Notes under the pieces: generated by a model | Databases searched by the model: none | The model's input: only the letters and a program-made list of their open reading frames with translations | What the model was told of the DNA's origin: nothing | Made by a program: the position numbers and the translations under genes | Origin: Fereydounia khargensis | Lineage: Eukaryota > Basidiomycota > Ustilaginomycetes > Urocystidales > Fereydouniaceae | Direction: 5' to 3' | DNA length: 64,000 bases | NCBI GenBank assembly: GCA_026413255.1 | Contig: JAOCZO010000009.1 | Location: 340,473 to 404,472, forward strand | Shown: positions 51,555 to 63,000 of the stretch, in pieces | Position numbering within the stretch: the stretch's first letter is position 1 | How the letters are laid out: each line of letters begins with the position of its first letter

Positions 51555-52088
51555 GTGGACTGCGGTCATTGATCTCTTGTCACGTAGCTAAGCGAAAGCG
51601 AAATGCAAATTGAAAGACCTTGGCTTCTTACATCGGAGCGTACTGTATCTGTCCGATTTCATCGTTGCTGATCAGGTACTTATGCGGCTGCTCGCTTTAC
51701 TTTCCGAGGGCTAGAACACTTGCAGAGAACCATTCTAATTCATTGTCATCATTGCGCTGTGAATTTCATGGCACCTGCCGCTGCGGGCCCCTGCAGCGCT
51801 CGAATATCTCCCTCTTCGCATTATCACGATTGTGATTCTCTTGTTCAGCTTCTTTCTGCCGTCGGTCTCAGACATCAAACTTTGGGGAGACTGCGCCGCC
51901 AAGGTTGGCTATGACACGAAAGGCAAGCCTGGTATTTGGTGGATCTTTCCAGCCCATGCTGCCGTCTCGGCCATAAATTCCAGCTTATATACAGTATCAT
52001 CTGATGGTCACGAACTAGGATTCAACCACAAATCAAAATCAGTATCAATATATTATAATTGTAAATCCAGATTGTGTGTGATAGTTAC
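51555..52088. other. Intergenic
   Basis: 3' region of the dioxygenase and upstream flank of the tRNA gene. Short open frames at 51620-52098 are not supported. Confidence 0.5.
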
Positions 52089-52189
52089 TCCCAGTTAGTA
52101 CAATGGTCAGTATATAGCACTCTCACGCGTCTTCGGATAAGGCACCTGAGCGTTCTGCTAAGATCAGGGTTCGATTCCCTGGCCGGGAA
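52089..52189 (+). tRNA. tRNA-Glu(CTC) with 29-nt intron
   Basis: Acceptor 52089-52095 pairs with 52182-52188 (one A-C mismatch and one T-G pair), followed by TA and a D-arm GTAC/GTAT enclosing AATGGTCA. Anticodon stem TAGCA/TGCTA surrounds loop CT-CTC-A(intron)C, with the anticodon at 52122-52124. The intron is 52126-52154, at the canonical 37/38 site. T-arm CAGGG-TTCGATT-CCCTG is perfect, and the discriminator is A. A T7 tract follows. The mature length without CCA is 72 nt. The acceptor mismatch leaves a small chance that it is a weakened copy. Confidence 0.88.
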
Positions 52190-52194
52190 GATTC

Positions 52195-52201
52195 TTTTTT
52201 T
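52195..52201 (+). terminator. RNA polymerase III terminator
   Basis: T7 run six bases after the tRNA-Glu discriminator base. Confidence 0.8.
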
Positions 52202-52344
52202 AACCACGCTACACGCGATTGGTTGATTTCGCTACTGAGTATACATTCAATCAGGGAGAATGACTACTACTCGAACGTTTGGGACAGAACTAAAAATGAA
52301 TCAACATGAGCAGCCGAAGCGTTTCGCTAAGGAGGTCGGTCTGT

Positions 52345-52970
52345 CTAACTTGAGCAAACTTTGCAGGGTGAGGCGTAGTTTTGACAGGGAAAAGACTGTC
52401 CGCTTTCAAGAATGCTACAGCCGACGCTGCAGTAGAAAAATTGCCGGGTAAGCCTGATGGATGATTGTAGCTACTCAAAAGGTGCTGTACTCACAGGTGA
52501 GAAACTCCTCCGTTGGTCCAAGTCGCGCCCCAGATACCAGGGATACTGTTGAAAGTGGGAATGTCAAAGGACACGCACGCCTCAGTAAGGGTGTAGTGCA
52601 GCATGGGGAGGACAAAATCAACTTACCGTGCTCCATCATTAACCCGGCAGATGGCGCTTTGCAATTCGGGATAGTTCGGGTCGGACTTCTCCATTTGGTA
52701 CAGTTGCGAACAAAGGTTGCCGACAAAAGTGTCAAAGTTCTGAACGGGAAACAAATGAGGGTCAGCAAATTAACTCTTAAGAGATGTATAGGGAACTGCT
52801 TCTCCGCATTGACTGCGGGAGCGGACGAGTCCGCATTGACTCACCGTGTTGCATGCAGTTCCGATTCTGTTAGTCCATTCTGGTTGTTTGGGGCCTCTGG
52901 AGTAGGAACACGAGCAAGACGCCAAGACGAATAGGCTGCTCAGGCAAAAGAGAGTGGAGAAGAGCCTCAT
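52345..52970 (-). CDS. Secreted cysteine-rich protein, C-x19/20-C family, member 2
   Basis: Four exons: 52845-52970, 52627-52739, 52495-52545 and 52345-52453. They total 399 nt, or 132 residues, and close in frame. The leader is MRLFSTLFCLSSLFVLASC. The mature part has FDTFVGNLCSQLYQM (Cys52), SAICRVND (Cys73), then IPGIWGATWTNGGVSHL, which aligns with IPGAWWNYDGSLSHP of the 60.5-kb protein. The last exon adds a Cys-rich tail (YCSVGCS ... FPCQNY ... PCKVCSS) absent from the other members. It is small, intron-rich and probably apoplastic. Function unknown. Confidence 0.78.
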
Positions 52971-53977
52971 GTCAAAGTTTGGCTTGGAGACGAATGGGAG
53001 TGTAGGAGTTGAGTTTATTGCTGGGGGGAGGGAAAGGAGAAGAACAACAGTACTTAAGGCTTTCTGACTTTACCTGGACGGTGCATTTTCCTCTAGCCGG
53101 CTCGCTTTCAGACTTGAGCTGGGGGCTTCGCTCTGTAGGCATGTTTGGAGCACTCAGTCGGATTCGGACAGAGAGGCTGTTGTATAACTGTTAGGGTTGC
53201 TCTTGGGCAAATGAAGTTAGCGGGGCGTTGACGCCACGCTGATGAGGCAGTGCTGTTGTAATGAGGTTGCGCTTGTGGGCATTTGTCCGTGAGCTATGTC
53301 ACCAAAAAGGGTCACAGCTATCCAAGCTAAAGAAGGTGAATGCTGTCCACGTATCAGGCGCCTGTAAGTATTATGCCAGCTTGTCCGGGTGTGTGTGACA
53401 GGTAGCACAGCTTGACGAGTCAACTGCCAGGAGCTGATACAGCATCTGACCTATTGTGGATAGACCTGCGTCGTCACCCGTGATGTCTCTGAGTGCAGCC
53501 TGCTTGCGCCAACCTCCAGCCCACGGAACGACTCAATCGGGCAATCAAGGGTGAACGGCACGTTTCTGCGTAAATTCTCTTGCGTGGCTGAAGCAACGGA
53601 GTTTTCCTTGTCTAAGCAACTGAGCTACTGTGATACTGTACACCCCTTGACGCCTTATTCCCTGAGCAAGCCAGCCGGTCTGAAACATGCTTATCAATGC
53701 GACCTGGCTTAAGGCCCTACTGTTTGACCGTAAGGGTCGCTTTTGGCCATATGAAGAACGGAAGGCGCAGTGCCGGCGAGGCTGTATCGTAGCTCACTTT
53801 CACAGAGTAGTGGTCCTGAAAGCAACCCAAAGGTCCAAATTATCTTGCCCAAAATCGTAATCACGCAAGGGAATACGAACAGGGGCGCAGGGACTGCGGA
53901 TGGATATTGCTGTCGGCTGACAGTACTACAGTCTTGGAATTTTCTTTGTCGGTAAGATACACACAGTAAAAGTCAGT
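52971..53977. other. Intergenic 1.0 kb
   Basis: TCGGATTCGGAC at 53158-53169, about 190 bp upstream of the cysteine-rich gene, is the TCGGA word seen in array promoters (in the opposite orientation). No gene seen. Confidence 0.5.
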
Positions 53978-56358
53978 CTATGAATCTGGAGTGGGACAGT
54001 GGTCAGGGAAGCCATCGGCGTTGCCCCACCAGGTTGGGAACGGATGCTGTTTGCCTGCTGCGCCAAAGACAGCAAAGCTAAGAACGAAGAGGACCAGGAG
54101 GCTACCGCCATCGAGACCGGCACCAAGAATGTAGTTGTATTTTCTGAACAGAAGAGGATATCGTCGCCTGACCCAAGCCTGGGAGATGAAGCCGATGAGG
54201 ATGGTGCTGAGGATGGTGCAATTCTGACCAGACGTCATCCATGCCGAGTAGAGGAATACGGTGGGCAGGATGAGGTCGCGGGTAGAGAAGTTGCCAATGC
54301 GCGGTACTGCACGAGCGAATAGCCAGTGCGCAACAACAGCAGCAGCACCGATAAAGACGGCCATGGGGATGACAAAGTAAACCGTGTTGGGCCCATACAT
54401 GTCCTTGGCCAGCGACCAGGTCACGGCAGAGGCATTGAGTGACTGGGCGTTGGCACCGCTCCACACGTTGCTACCATTGTTGGTGAGGAGAAGCTCTCGC
54501 TTGTTGTGGACGATGGAGGTCATGACGGCATAGTTGATGAATGCTCCAAAGATGGTGCCAGCGATCTGAGAGACGAACATGACGCGAGGCGGAATCTTGA
54601 GGTACTGTCCCATTTTGAGATCGTTGGAAAGGTTGATGGTCTGGGCGATGGTCGAGTGTGACCATGCGTAAAAGTAGAGGTTGGCGAGTGGACGTCCAGG
54701 GTGGAGAGCGCCAGCAATCATCTTGCAGAGCTGATTTGTCGAAATGCCGTTTCCGAGGATGGCGTAGAGAACGCCAGAGAAAGGAGCAATGACAATACCG
54801 ACGACAGCGACATGATGTATCCCCATACGGGAAGAGTGGTATTCTCACGAATGATGACAACCAGGCCGAGGATAAAGCTTACAACAAGGATGGCAACATA
54901 CCAGAGCCACGAGGCTTCACTGTACTTTTGCATGGCAATCCAGTGGCGATCAGGCTGAGTCTTGTTGCGCGAATGCTTGATTGATTTGATGACGTCCTTG
55001 CCCCAGAAGAGAATGACATGGGTGATGAGCGCGCCGATTGCCAGGTTGCGTGCAAGCATGCCCCAAGCATACGTGGCAGCTACGTTTGGGTATCCAAACT
55101 CGTCGAGCTTGGAGTGCTGGAGAACGCCGTTGACAAAGACTTTGCTCTGCGGATACTTTGTGCCGTTGGATGCCCAAAGCGAAGTCGACATGAAGGGGAA
55201 GGACTTTGCACTCCAGACATTGCCATAATAGAAAGCAATCATGATAATGTAGCAAATGAAGAGGCCGATCCATGAGTTGGCCTGCTGGATGAGAGGATAG
55301 GATACGGCGGAAGAGGTGATGTACTGCCAGTCTAGGCTGATGCTGAAAAGACCGAGGCCTTCGTTGCTGTTTGCACCGCCAAAAAAGTTGGTGAGGTCTG
55401 ATGCAATGCGTGCTGGGGCGTGGGCAGCAGCAATACAGGGGATGGAGACGGAATTGAGCCAGGGCATGATGTAGGCCGGGATGGTCTGGTAGAGGGCCAT
55501 GCCAGTGAGCGAGTACCAGAAGGTCTTGACTCGTTTGGAGGTCTTTCCTGTGTCCCAGTGTAGAGCCTGAAAGAGGTCAACAGTGGGGAGGGTGCCCCAG
55601 TAGACCATTTGGGCTGGGTATACAATGATGGGGCGGAAGAGGCCGGCGAGGCCGTAACCAAAGAGACCGATGGAGAGGGTGGCAAGGATGGCATTGAGGG
55701 CGGTAACAGGAATGTCGTAGAAAAGCTTTTGGGTGGCAAAGACGGAGATTGAGTGAGTTGCATTGGAGGCTGAGCTGGCAGTGATGGAGGCGACGGCGTG
55801 CTCCTTGAGACCAAAAGGACCGGGATTGATAAAGCCGGCGATGGCGATCAGCGAGCTTCGCCAGCCAGCGCGAGAACCGAGTCTGTTTTCGAGACTGGCG
55901 GAGGTGGGGAGGAAGGAGCCCCATGCTTTGCCAATCACAAAGATAATGAGGGCGAGAAAGGTGCTGGAGATGCCGATCTCGGTGGGCTTGAAAAAGAAGA
56001 TTTGGTACATGGATGCCTGAAAGCCGGACGCGAGGAGGGCGAGGGTGATGCTGCGGAAGGTGAAGGAGGGGTCGCCGTCGTCGCGATCGCTGATGAGAAT
56101 ATTGGATACATCCTCACCAGTAGTAATGACTTGGTCGCCCTTTTCGCCCGAGTGCTCAAGGTCGCCGTCGTCGCGAGCAAGAACCGGAGTGACTCCATCT
56201 ACCGAGACGTTGGCATCCGAGTTCTTGTCCTTTTCCTTTTCCTGTTCGCTGTCGGATGCGGCTGCTTGGGGATCTTGATTGGATGAAGAGATGCTTGGCT
56301 GGCGCTGGAGCTCAGCATTAGAAACAGCTGTGGCGGCGCTAGTCTTGGTGTCCGTCAT
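53978..56358 (-). pseudogene. OPT-family oligopeptide transporter, frameshifted
   Basis: The N-terminal frame runs from MTDTKTSAATAV at 56358 to about 54811 and covers the first two thirds, including NPGPFGLKEH, the OPT signature. The remainder is in another frame down to 53978 and includes GVLYAILGNGISTNQLCKMIAG, PLANLYFYAWSH and SNDLKMGQYLKIPPR. The frames meet at LPVWGYIM / AVVGIVIAPF, at about 54808-54812. The family spacing there predicts one more residue, so a single-base deletion explains the break, and no GT-AG intron can. OPT proteins carry short peptides, glutathione or metal chelates across the plasma membrane. Reading past the break, all conserved parts are intact, so loss is recent or the base is a sequencing error. 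The joined product would be about 790 residues. Confidence 0.85.
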
Positions 56359-57547
56359 GCGGGGCTGGACACTCGAGTGTTACAGTGTACTGCCTCGACC
56401 TGGGGATGATGGAAGAACGTTCTCCCTGGTTGGAGCGTCTCGAAGGCTGTCTATATACGCCTCGACAAGGAAATGACGGGTGAGCTGACCCACGCGTTTG
56501 CACTTCCCTGTTCCTGGCTGTCGGCCCTTCTAGTCGTAGTTGTAGTCGTCGTTGTAGGCGGAGGCGGCTGACGGGTGGGAGTTCTCACACACAATAAGGT
56601 GTGGTGTGATTGAGACCCATTGCTCCCAGTATGGTCAGTTGGCGAGTTTTGCATGGAATCGTTCATTGTGTCGTGCATTGAAACCAGTGCATGTCCGATG
56701 AGAATGCCAGCAAATGTGACTTTTGACCGGCGAAGAGCAACAGAGAGTCAGAGGGCGAGTGAGTTTGCATTGTGGGTGTCGGTAGTTGGCCGATGCAGGG
56801 AATGGTTGGATGGTAAGGTTTGGCTCGTTTTGGTTGGCCAGTTTTGGCAAGCGTGTGATGGTTTGCTCTCGTGTGGAGTCGGCCATGGTTCTTCGGATGG
56901 AAGCAAGCCGTGCCTGTGATTGGTATAATGCGCGATACACCATAGAATTGGGTGATGACGTGAGTAGCAGTGACTGAACCAAACTGCAGGGTCCAGTCTG
57001 CCCGCTTTCCGGCCTGTCTCCCTCTTTCTCTTTCTCCGTGGTGCTGGCACAGTGCCTGCGCTGGCAGCGGCTTTGGCTTCGGCTTCGCCGGCGGCGGCGG
57101 CGGCGGCAGAAGACAGACTGAGCGCTGCTGCACCTCAACCTCGGCTGCAGCGACGCGTTCTCTCGTTTGGCGGAATGAACCGATACTGCGATACAAAATG
57201 TCCGCGACTGGGCCCAAGGCTTGCTTCATTTCGGCTCAGACAGGCAGGCGTCATGGCTCAGAGCTCTCAGTAGCAAGGCGGGTGCAAACGCCTGGTAATG
57301 TGCTGGTCCCCTCTGCTGTACTGAACTGTACTGTACTGTTCTCCTACTCTACGCACTGTACTGCGTTGCATGAGCGCAGCGCGGCAAGCGTGCTGTCAAT
57401 GTCCACGTCAATTGCGCAATCTACAGGTGCAGACAGACCCTCTCGGCAGGCTACATACGCCAAACCAACCAGAAATCAGGAACAGCTACGCCTCGTCAAA
57501 ATCATGCACGCGGAACGCCCAGCCTCTTGGCGCCAAGTCGTCTTCTA
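56359..57547. other. Intergenic 1.2 kb with TACTGTAC cluster
   Basis: Upstream of the OPT gene and 3' of the next secreted gene. Dense TACTGTAC-type palindromes lie at 57314-57364. A GGCGGC microsatellite lies at 57083-57105. Long open frames across it are spurious. Confidence 0.55.
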
Positions 57548-58867
57548 CTACTGCTGCGGACCAGCGTTGATCACTTGGAATCCCCTGAAGCGGTGCTTGA
57601 ACATGGCGTCCCACTGCGGATCACCCGCTCCACTTGCAAAGCAGCCGTCCTTCGGGCCTTGGTCCAGTAAAAAGTTGGGAGGGCTCGTGCACCTTCATGC
57701 GCAGCATCACACAATCACAATCAGTATCAGTATCAAGCCAAGCCCAAAATCACCCGCGTACTCACGAAAGCGTGTTCAGCCAGCTTGCCGAGTCTTCAGA
57801 ATCCAGGTGGTCGTTAAACATGATTGCGTTCATGCTCGGATGCTTTCGGATTACCTTGAACGAGCCCCACTCCCGCAGCTTGGAGAACGTGACCGGCTGG
57901 CACGACCATTCGGTAACGTACAGCTTGGTTCCCGCACCCTTGCAGTCCTTGACGCCCTTGGGATACACCATGAGCGTCGCACCACCCATCAACACGATTG
58001 GCCTGAACAGCGGCCGGAACGTCTTGGCCGCTGGCTGCGCTCCAATGTTGCCATACATGTTTCGATTAGGTGTTGCTGCCGTCTGCTTGATGAAGGGCAC
58101 ATTCTCGGGAGCCCAGAGTGTCGTCCCGTACTGCATCTCAAACTCCTCTGGCTTCCTCAACATGAACGCCGCATTTACTCGACTCAAGTCCAAGTTGGAA
58201 GGCGAAACGCAGAGACCATTCGTAAAGGCATACCGCATCTGTCGCAGATCCATGTAGGCTCCATTCGCCATCACCTCACTGTACATCCGCATTGCACGGT
58301 TGAGCATCATCCATTTTTTCCACTCATTCTTTGTACAAGCAAGGACATCAATTGTCACTTACGGAGCTTCCAAAGTAGTTGCAAAGGCAAACACAGCGTC
58401 CTTGTCCATGTTGGTGATTTTGAATGATTTAAACGCCGGCATCCCGTTCGAAGCCTGATATTCGACCACCGGCCAAGCACCGCCGCCAACGATCTCTGCG
58501 GAAAGGGGAAGAGACTCATCAGAAGAGATCAGTCGACATGGTGTCCGAGACCAGCACACGTACCTGTACAAGCATCATCGGTATACAGCTCTAGCGCTAT
58601 CACAGGGCACTCCTTTTGATTGCAGGTGAACGGCGAGAAAGATTGTCGGTAGACATCCGGTGCTCCATTCTTGTTCATCTCATAGTGCAGGCCATAGTCG
58701 GTCCAGTCGTGCACCTCCGCGAGAGGATTGGTAGTCACAGCAGCAGGATTCTTCTTCGCATCCAGCATTCCTTTGGCAAACGGATCTGTCTTGGACTCCC
58801 AGCCAAGGCAAACGCTAGAGAGCCCGAGAAGGCCGAGTATGGGCAGGATGACTGTGTTAAGGGACAT
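57548..58867 (-). CDS. Secreted protein, four exons, unknown
   Basis: Exons 58564-58867, 58363-58495, 57766-58278 and 57548-57692. They total 1095 nt, or 364 residues. The last acceptor could instead lie nine bases downstream, giving 361. The leader is MSLNTVILPILGLLGLSSVC. The mature protein has FTCNQKECPVIALELYTDDACTG, GGGAWPVVEYQASNGMPAF, NRNMYGNIGAQPAAKTF, SCQPVTFSKLREWGSF and a C-terminus PPNFLLDQGPKDGCFASG. The aromatic-, Gly- and Cys-containing composition suggests a folded extracellular domain. I do not recognise the family. Intron phases are 1, 2, 2. Confidence 0.75.
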
Positions 58868-60522
58868 GGATGTCGCGTGTTGATCCCGGCAGAGGTCCTA
58901 ACGAGAACACTGGGAAGGGAAAAGGGATTGTATGTTGGGCAAGGAACAAGCCATCCGACAATCTTGTCTTTATGTTCAGAACAGCTACAGTGTCAGCCAT
59001 CTTGCTGTGCGGGTGCAAAGAAGACCAAGCAGCGAGACATCTTCACAGTCCAAACACAATGATACTCCTGCGAAACTAATTCTGCTGAGGTTGTCTCGCG
59101 GCGCCGATAGACGCCCAATCCCTCTGCAAGATAGTCGAAATACCCTACAACAACGCCCTTTCCATCACGTTGGTCAATTGATAAAATTAAGGGCAGTGCT
59201 CGTCTTTGCAGTGTTGTCGTAATGAGTGTCAACTTGCACAGCGACGCGTTGCGTTGGCACAGTGATTCGCTGCGCCCTGGTTGAAGGGAACCGACCTTTA
59301 CTTGCGCTGAGAGCTGGTTGTAGACGAATGCGACTGGCTCAAAGATGGGATGATACAGTCTCACATCTTGGCCAACCAAAGCAGAGTTTTTTTTGCGAGC
59401 CACCCCCTGCTATGGCAATCTCACACTCACTCAGCCAGAAAGGAGAGTTCCGAGAGCTTCCGAGGCAGATCGGGCAATATCTCCCCTCCGGGTTGCCTCA
59501 AGAAGGGCGCGCAGACTGAAAACTGCAATTTCACTCTGGTGCACTCGTGCTCACCCTTGTCTTGCTTACAGTATGTCCTTTGTGCTCGTCAAAGCCTCTT
59601 TGGTTGATACCTTGACTCAGGGCGGTAACAAGGGCAGGTACGGTTGTGTAGATTGCGCTCATAACAATCATGGGGGTTGCCTTGGCTCTGAGAGTGTCTA
59701 GGGCTCGAGCGCTCATGACATTGCAGGGTCTGCTGCTGTTGAGTAGCAGCGTAGAATACTACTAGGTAGCCGAACGTTCCCTCATGTTTTGTGGCACCAC
59801 TTGAATGGATGCTCCCTACCCCTGTTTGATTGTTTCTTACTCAGCTTCAATCGCATTTTGCACGGACGGATCCTCACATTGTTTGCCAATTGTCCACAAC
59901 CATGGTTGCAACCAACCACTCCGGCATTACAGTATTGAACGGAAATTGTCGCAAGTGCTCGCACAAGCCAACAAAAATGCTGGAACGCAACCTTGACCGT
60001 TGGTAAGAGTTTTTGTCGATGTCTCCATGATATTTTTCCAAGAACGTTCAAGAGCTCCTTTATCAGCAGAGCTTGCGTGATCAACCCAATTACCAGTTTC
60101 CCTTTCCCTTTGAGCCCTCTGCGCACCCAGCCTTGGCGTCACACTGCCCTTTTCCAGACCGAGAAACAAAGAACGGCTTACTAACAGACATTCACAAAAG
60201 AGAGCCGCACCAAAGCACTGCCTCATCAGCAATTCACAAACTCAGAGCTAAGGTCCATGATGGTCTGTGAGCTGCTGTGTAGACATCAACAAATATGCAC
60301 AAGCATACTGTACGAGGGCCCATGAGCTACAGAGTCGCTGAATCGTTTGGCTATATAAAGAGACCGATCAAGACTTGGTTCCTCTATCCTGTGTTTTTAG
60401 TCTTCCAGTCAACCGCTCCCTCGCAAGCCCCCTACTATCCGTCTAAAGGTACAGTACGTCTCATAGCATGCCACTTACTCGCAATTAGACTGACGAACAT
60501 TGATTTGGCATTCAGGTCAATC
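58868..60522. other. Intergenic 1.65 kb
   Basis: No gene seen. TATATAAAG lies at 60351-60359, the probable TATA box of the following gene. A 5'-UTR intron is possible between 60449 and 60515. Confidence 0.5.
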
Positions 60523-61071
60523 ATGCACTTCAACCTGATCAACTTTGTAGCCACCACCTTTGCGCTCCTGCCCATCATCTTTGTCAACAATCATGCCGCG
60601 CTTGCTATTCCCAATCCTGGTTCCGGTTCCGGTTCTGGTTCCGGCTCCGCCTCAAATGGTCCTCCGCAGGGTGGTGGAAGCTCTGGAAGCGGCAACCAAG
60701 GTGGCGGTGGTGGCAGTGGTGGCGGTGGTGGAAACCATGGCGGTACGACGCAACCAGTAACAGGGCCTGGAGTGTTCTTTGCCGCCAACACGCTTAGTGG
60801 CGTCGGAACCTATACTGCAGACTCCAAAGTTCAGGGTTCGTTTGATCAACTTAAGCATTGGGCATTGGACAACGTCTGCAATGACCTCTTTCCTCTCACC
60901 AAGGAATATCAAGACCTGTTACATGGCGCCACCGTCTATTGTATCAACACCAAACATGAACCCGATCGCTCCGTAGCTGATCAACAGGCCTATTTTTCGA
61001 GTCAATGCCCGCCTCTTATCCCTGGTGCCTGGTGGAACTACGATGGCAGTCTGTCACATCCCATCCCCTAG
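60523..61071 (+). CDS. Secreted protein, C-x19/20-C family, member 3, with Gly/Ser linker
   Basis: Single exon, 182 residues from MHFNLINFVATTFALLPIIF. Behind the leader is a Gly/Ser-rich linker (residues 31-75) with runs of GSGSGS and GGGGSGGGGG. The C-terminal domain has FDQLKHWALDNVCNDL (Cys119), VYCINTKHE (Cys140), AYFSSQC (Cys162), IPGAWWNYDGSLSHP. Cys119 to Cys140 is x20, as in the 52.3-kb protein. The upstream ATG at 60295 is not used because it would bury the leader. TATATAAAG lies 170 bp before the ATG. Function unknown. Confidence 0.78.
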   Translation: MHFNLINFVATTFALLPIIFVNNHAALAIPNPGSGSGSGSGSASNGPPQGGGSSGSGNQGGGGGSGGGGGNHGGTTQPVTGPGVFFAANTLSGVGTYTADSKVQGSFDQLKHWALDNVCNDLFPLTKEYQDLLHGATVYCINTKHEPDRSVADQQAYFSSQCPPLIPGAWWNYDGSLSHPIP

Positions 61072-63000
61072 ACAGCTATTGTTTAAACCCCGGTTTCACT
61101 CGAGTGCAGAAGCTCTCTTGAACAATTTATCCAAAGTTGTCATGCACTTCCTTTCACTCCCTCGCTAAAGCTCAGTTGACGTCCGCACGCAGACAGTGAA
61201 TCCCATCTGTACTTGTGGTCTACTGAAATCACATTTTATGCACGAGCTTTTGCTCAATGGCGGCTGACATTCATTATTTTGAACGCAGGATCCATCTGAT
61301 TAGACATTGGACTAGCCTTTTGCAGGCTGGGCCATTGCTATGAGAAAGTACTGTTCTGTGCTTTCACGTTGGTTGAATGTGGTGCCGCTGTGGTTCAAAG
61401 TGAGGCTTCGAGCCTGGAGATCAACTTTGTTACGTGCCTTCTTTCTTTGGTCTTCGATGCTGAGTGATCACTGCCTTTGAACAAAGGAGAGGGTTCCATT
61501 TGCTTCGGCGTTGCTGTGCGCTTGCATGGGAACTCTCTCGTACGTTACCGTTATTTCATCAAAAGGCGCAGAGTTTATTCAGGGCTTATTTTGCAAATAT
61601 TGTACTTTAGGCGTCCGAGAAACTGAGCAAAACGCTGTGCTGCTGCTGTAATGATACAGGAGTCCGTCAAGAGCCATGGCTAGTCCAGAAGCAACAGACC
61701 AGCTTTTCTCACATTGACCGGGTCTTATGAACATTCGAAGGCGTTTGTCTGCGGTCTCGGGGCGCCTTGATTCAAAAACAGGGAACTGTGTTACCCAAGC
61801 TTCTTACGCACTGCTTTGTTGTCCCTGCACATAGAGAGGTACGACTCCTCCTGGTTACCCTCTCCTTACTGCACAACCATCTCTTCACGTTTCCTAATCC
61901 AAAGTGAATCCCCAACCGCACTTTATGCTTCTATCGGAGGCTGAGCAAGAACACTGAATCCCGGACCAAAGATTCTGCTTCACCTCTTTCATTTGGTTGC
62001 TACCGTGTGCTGTATGTCATTGTGCCCGCTGTACTTGCCCGGGGCTTTGAAGACAACTCAATCCATGCAGCTAATTCTTTTCAAAAACTGTCAAGCAAAT
62101 CGTTCGGGAGTATGTTCGCCGGAAGGAGAGTCAGACTCTGACAATCTGTAGAGCTTTGCAGCCAAATTTTGCGTTATCCTCGTTCACGATCAGTATCCAG
62201 GCCAGACCCTTTTGTCACATACTCGTGTGCGGCCTGTAAAGCCACGGAACGTCTTCATCCGGACGATGATGAAAAGGATAAGATCCGTGAATACTGCAAG
62301 AATCCGATTGCGGCTGCTTGGTTGTTGTTGTCCTAGGGAACTTGCTGGCGGGAGGGCGCTTGGTTGGCAGCTCACAGCAGCTTTAGCAGCCTAAAGACCA
62401 CCTATGGACCAGTATACAGCCCCCGTTTGCTCCCATGAAGACCTTTCTTCTTTTCTCAGAGGCTCTACAAGCGCAAATTCAAGGCTTCAGGCTCAAATGA
62501 ATCTCAAGACTGTAGCAGCTAAGGGCCAAAAAGATAATGTGAGTACGTCACATCCGGACTCGGTACCGAGAACAGCTGTAGGTCAGCTACTCATTGCTTG
62601 ATTTCTGTGCTAATTCAGATCAAGAGTTGCTTTGGCAGGCAATGATAGAGATAATCGCAAATAACCGTTTGTGCTTGCACACAATTGTACTAAGCGTTTT
62701 AGCGTGTACGCCACCGGACTTTTGTTGCGGGGCTATCTTGACGATAAGGCCCGAGACTAACCCCATCAGGATACTAGCTCGATACTCGGCTTCTTTCCCG
62801 GCAGCATTGACTATCAGGTCCGCTTTTTGTCTGCCCTCTGTTCCGGACAAGCCTTTGTCTTCCCCAGTACCGCATCTGCAATGGCCATTAGAAGAAAGCG
62901 AGGGATAAAGAGCCGGTCCGCAGCTGAAAAGTTTGGCTGTTCCGGAAAACAGTCGCTTTTCTCCTATTTTCCTCCCTTTACCAAATTTCACCGTTCAAGC
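61072..63000. other. Gene-poor 1.9 kb subtelomere
   Basis: No convincing gene; short frames at 62404-62908 have no leader or motif. GGGATAAAG at 62907-62915 and TCCGGAC at 62842-62848 could serve the next gene. Confidence 0.55.

Noticed and set aside
54805-54815. Tiny intron or programmed frameshift in the OPT gene
   Set aside because: Only two bases separate the frames, so no intron fits, and no known slippery site is present; a one-base deletion or read error is simpler.
56970-58427. 485-codon plus-strand open frame
   Set aside because: It overlaps the four-exon secreted gene on the other strand, and its translation has no motif, leader or biased composition.
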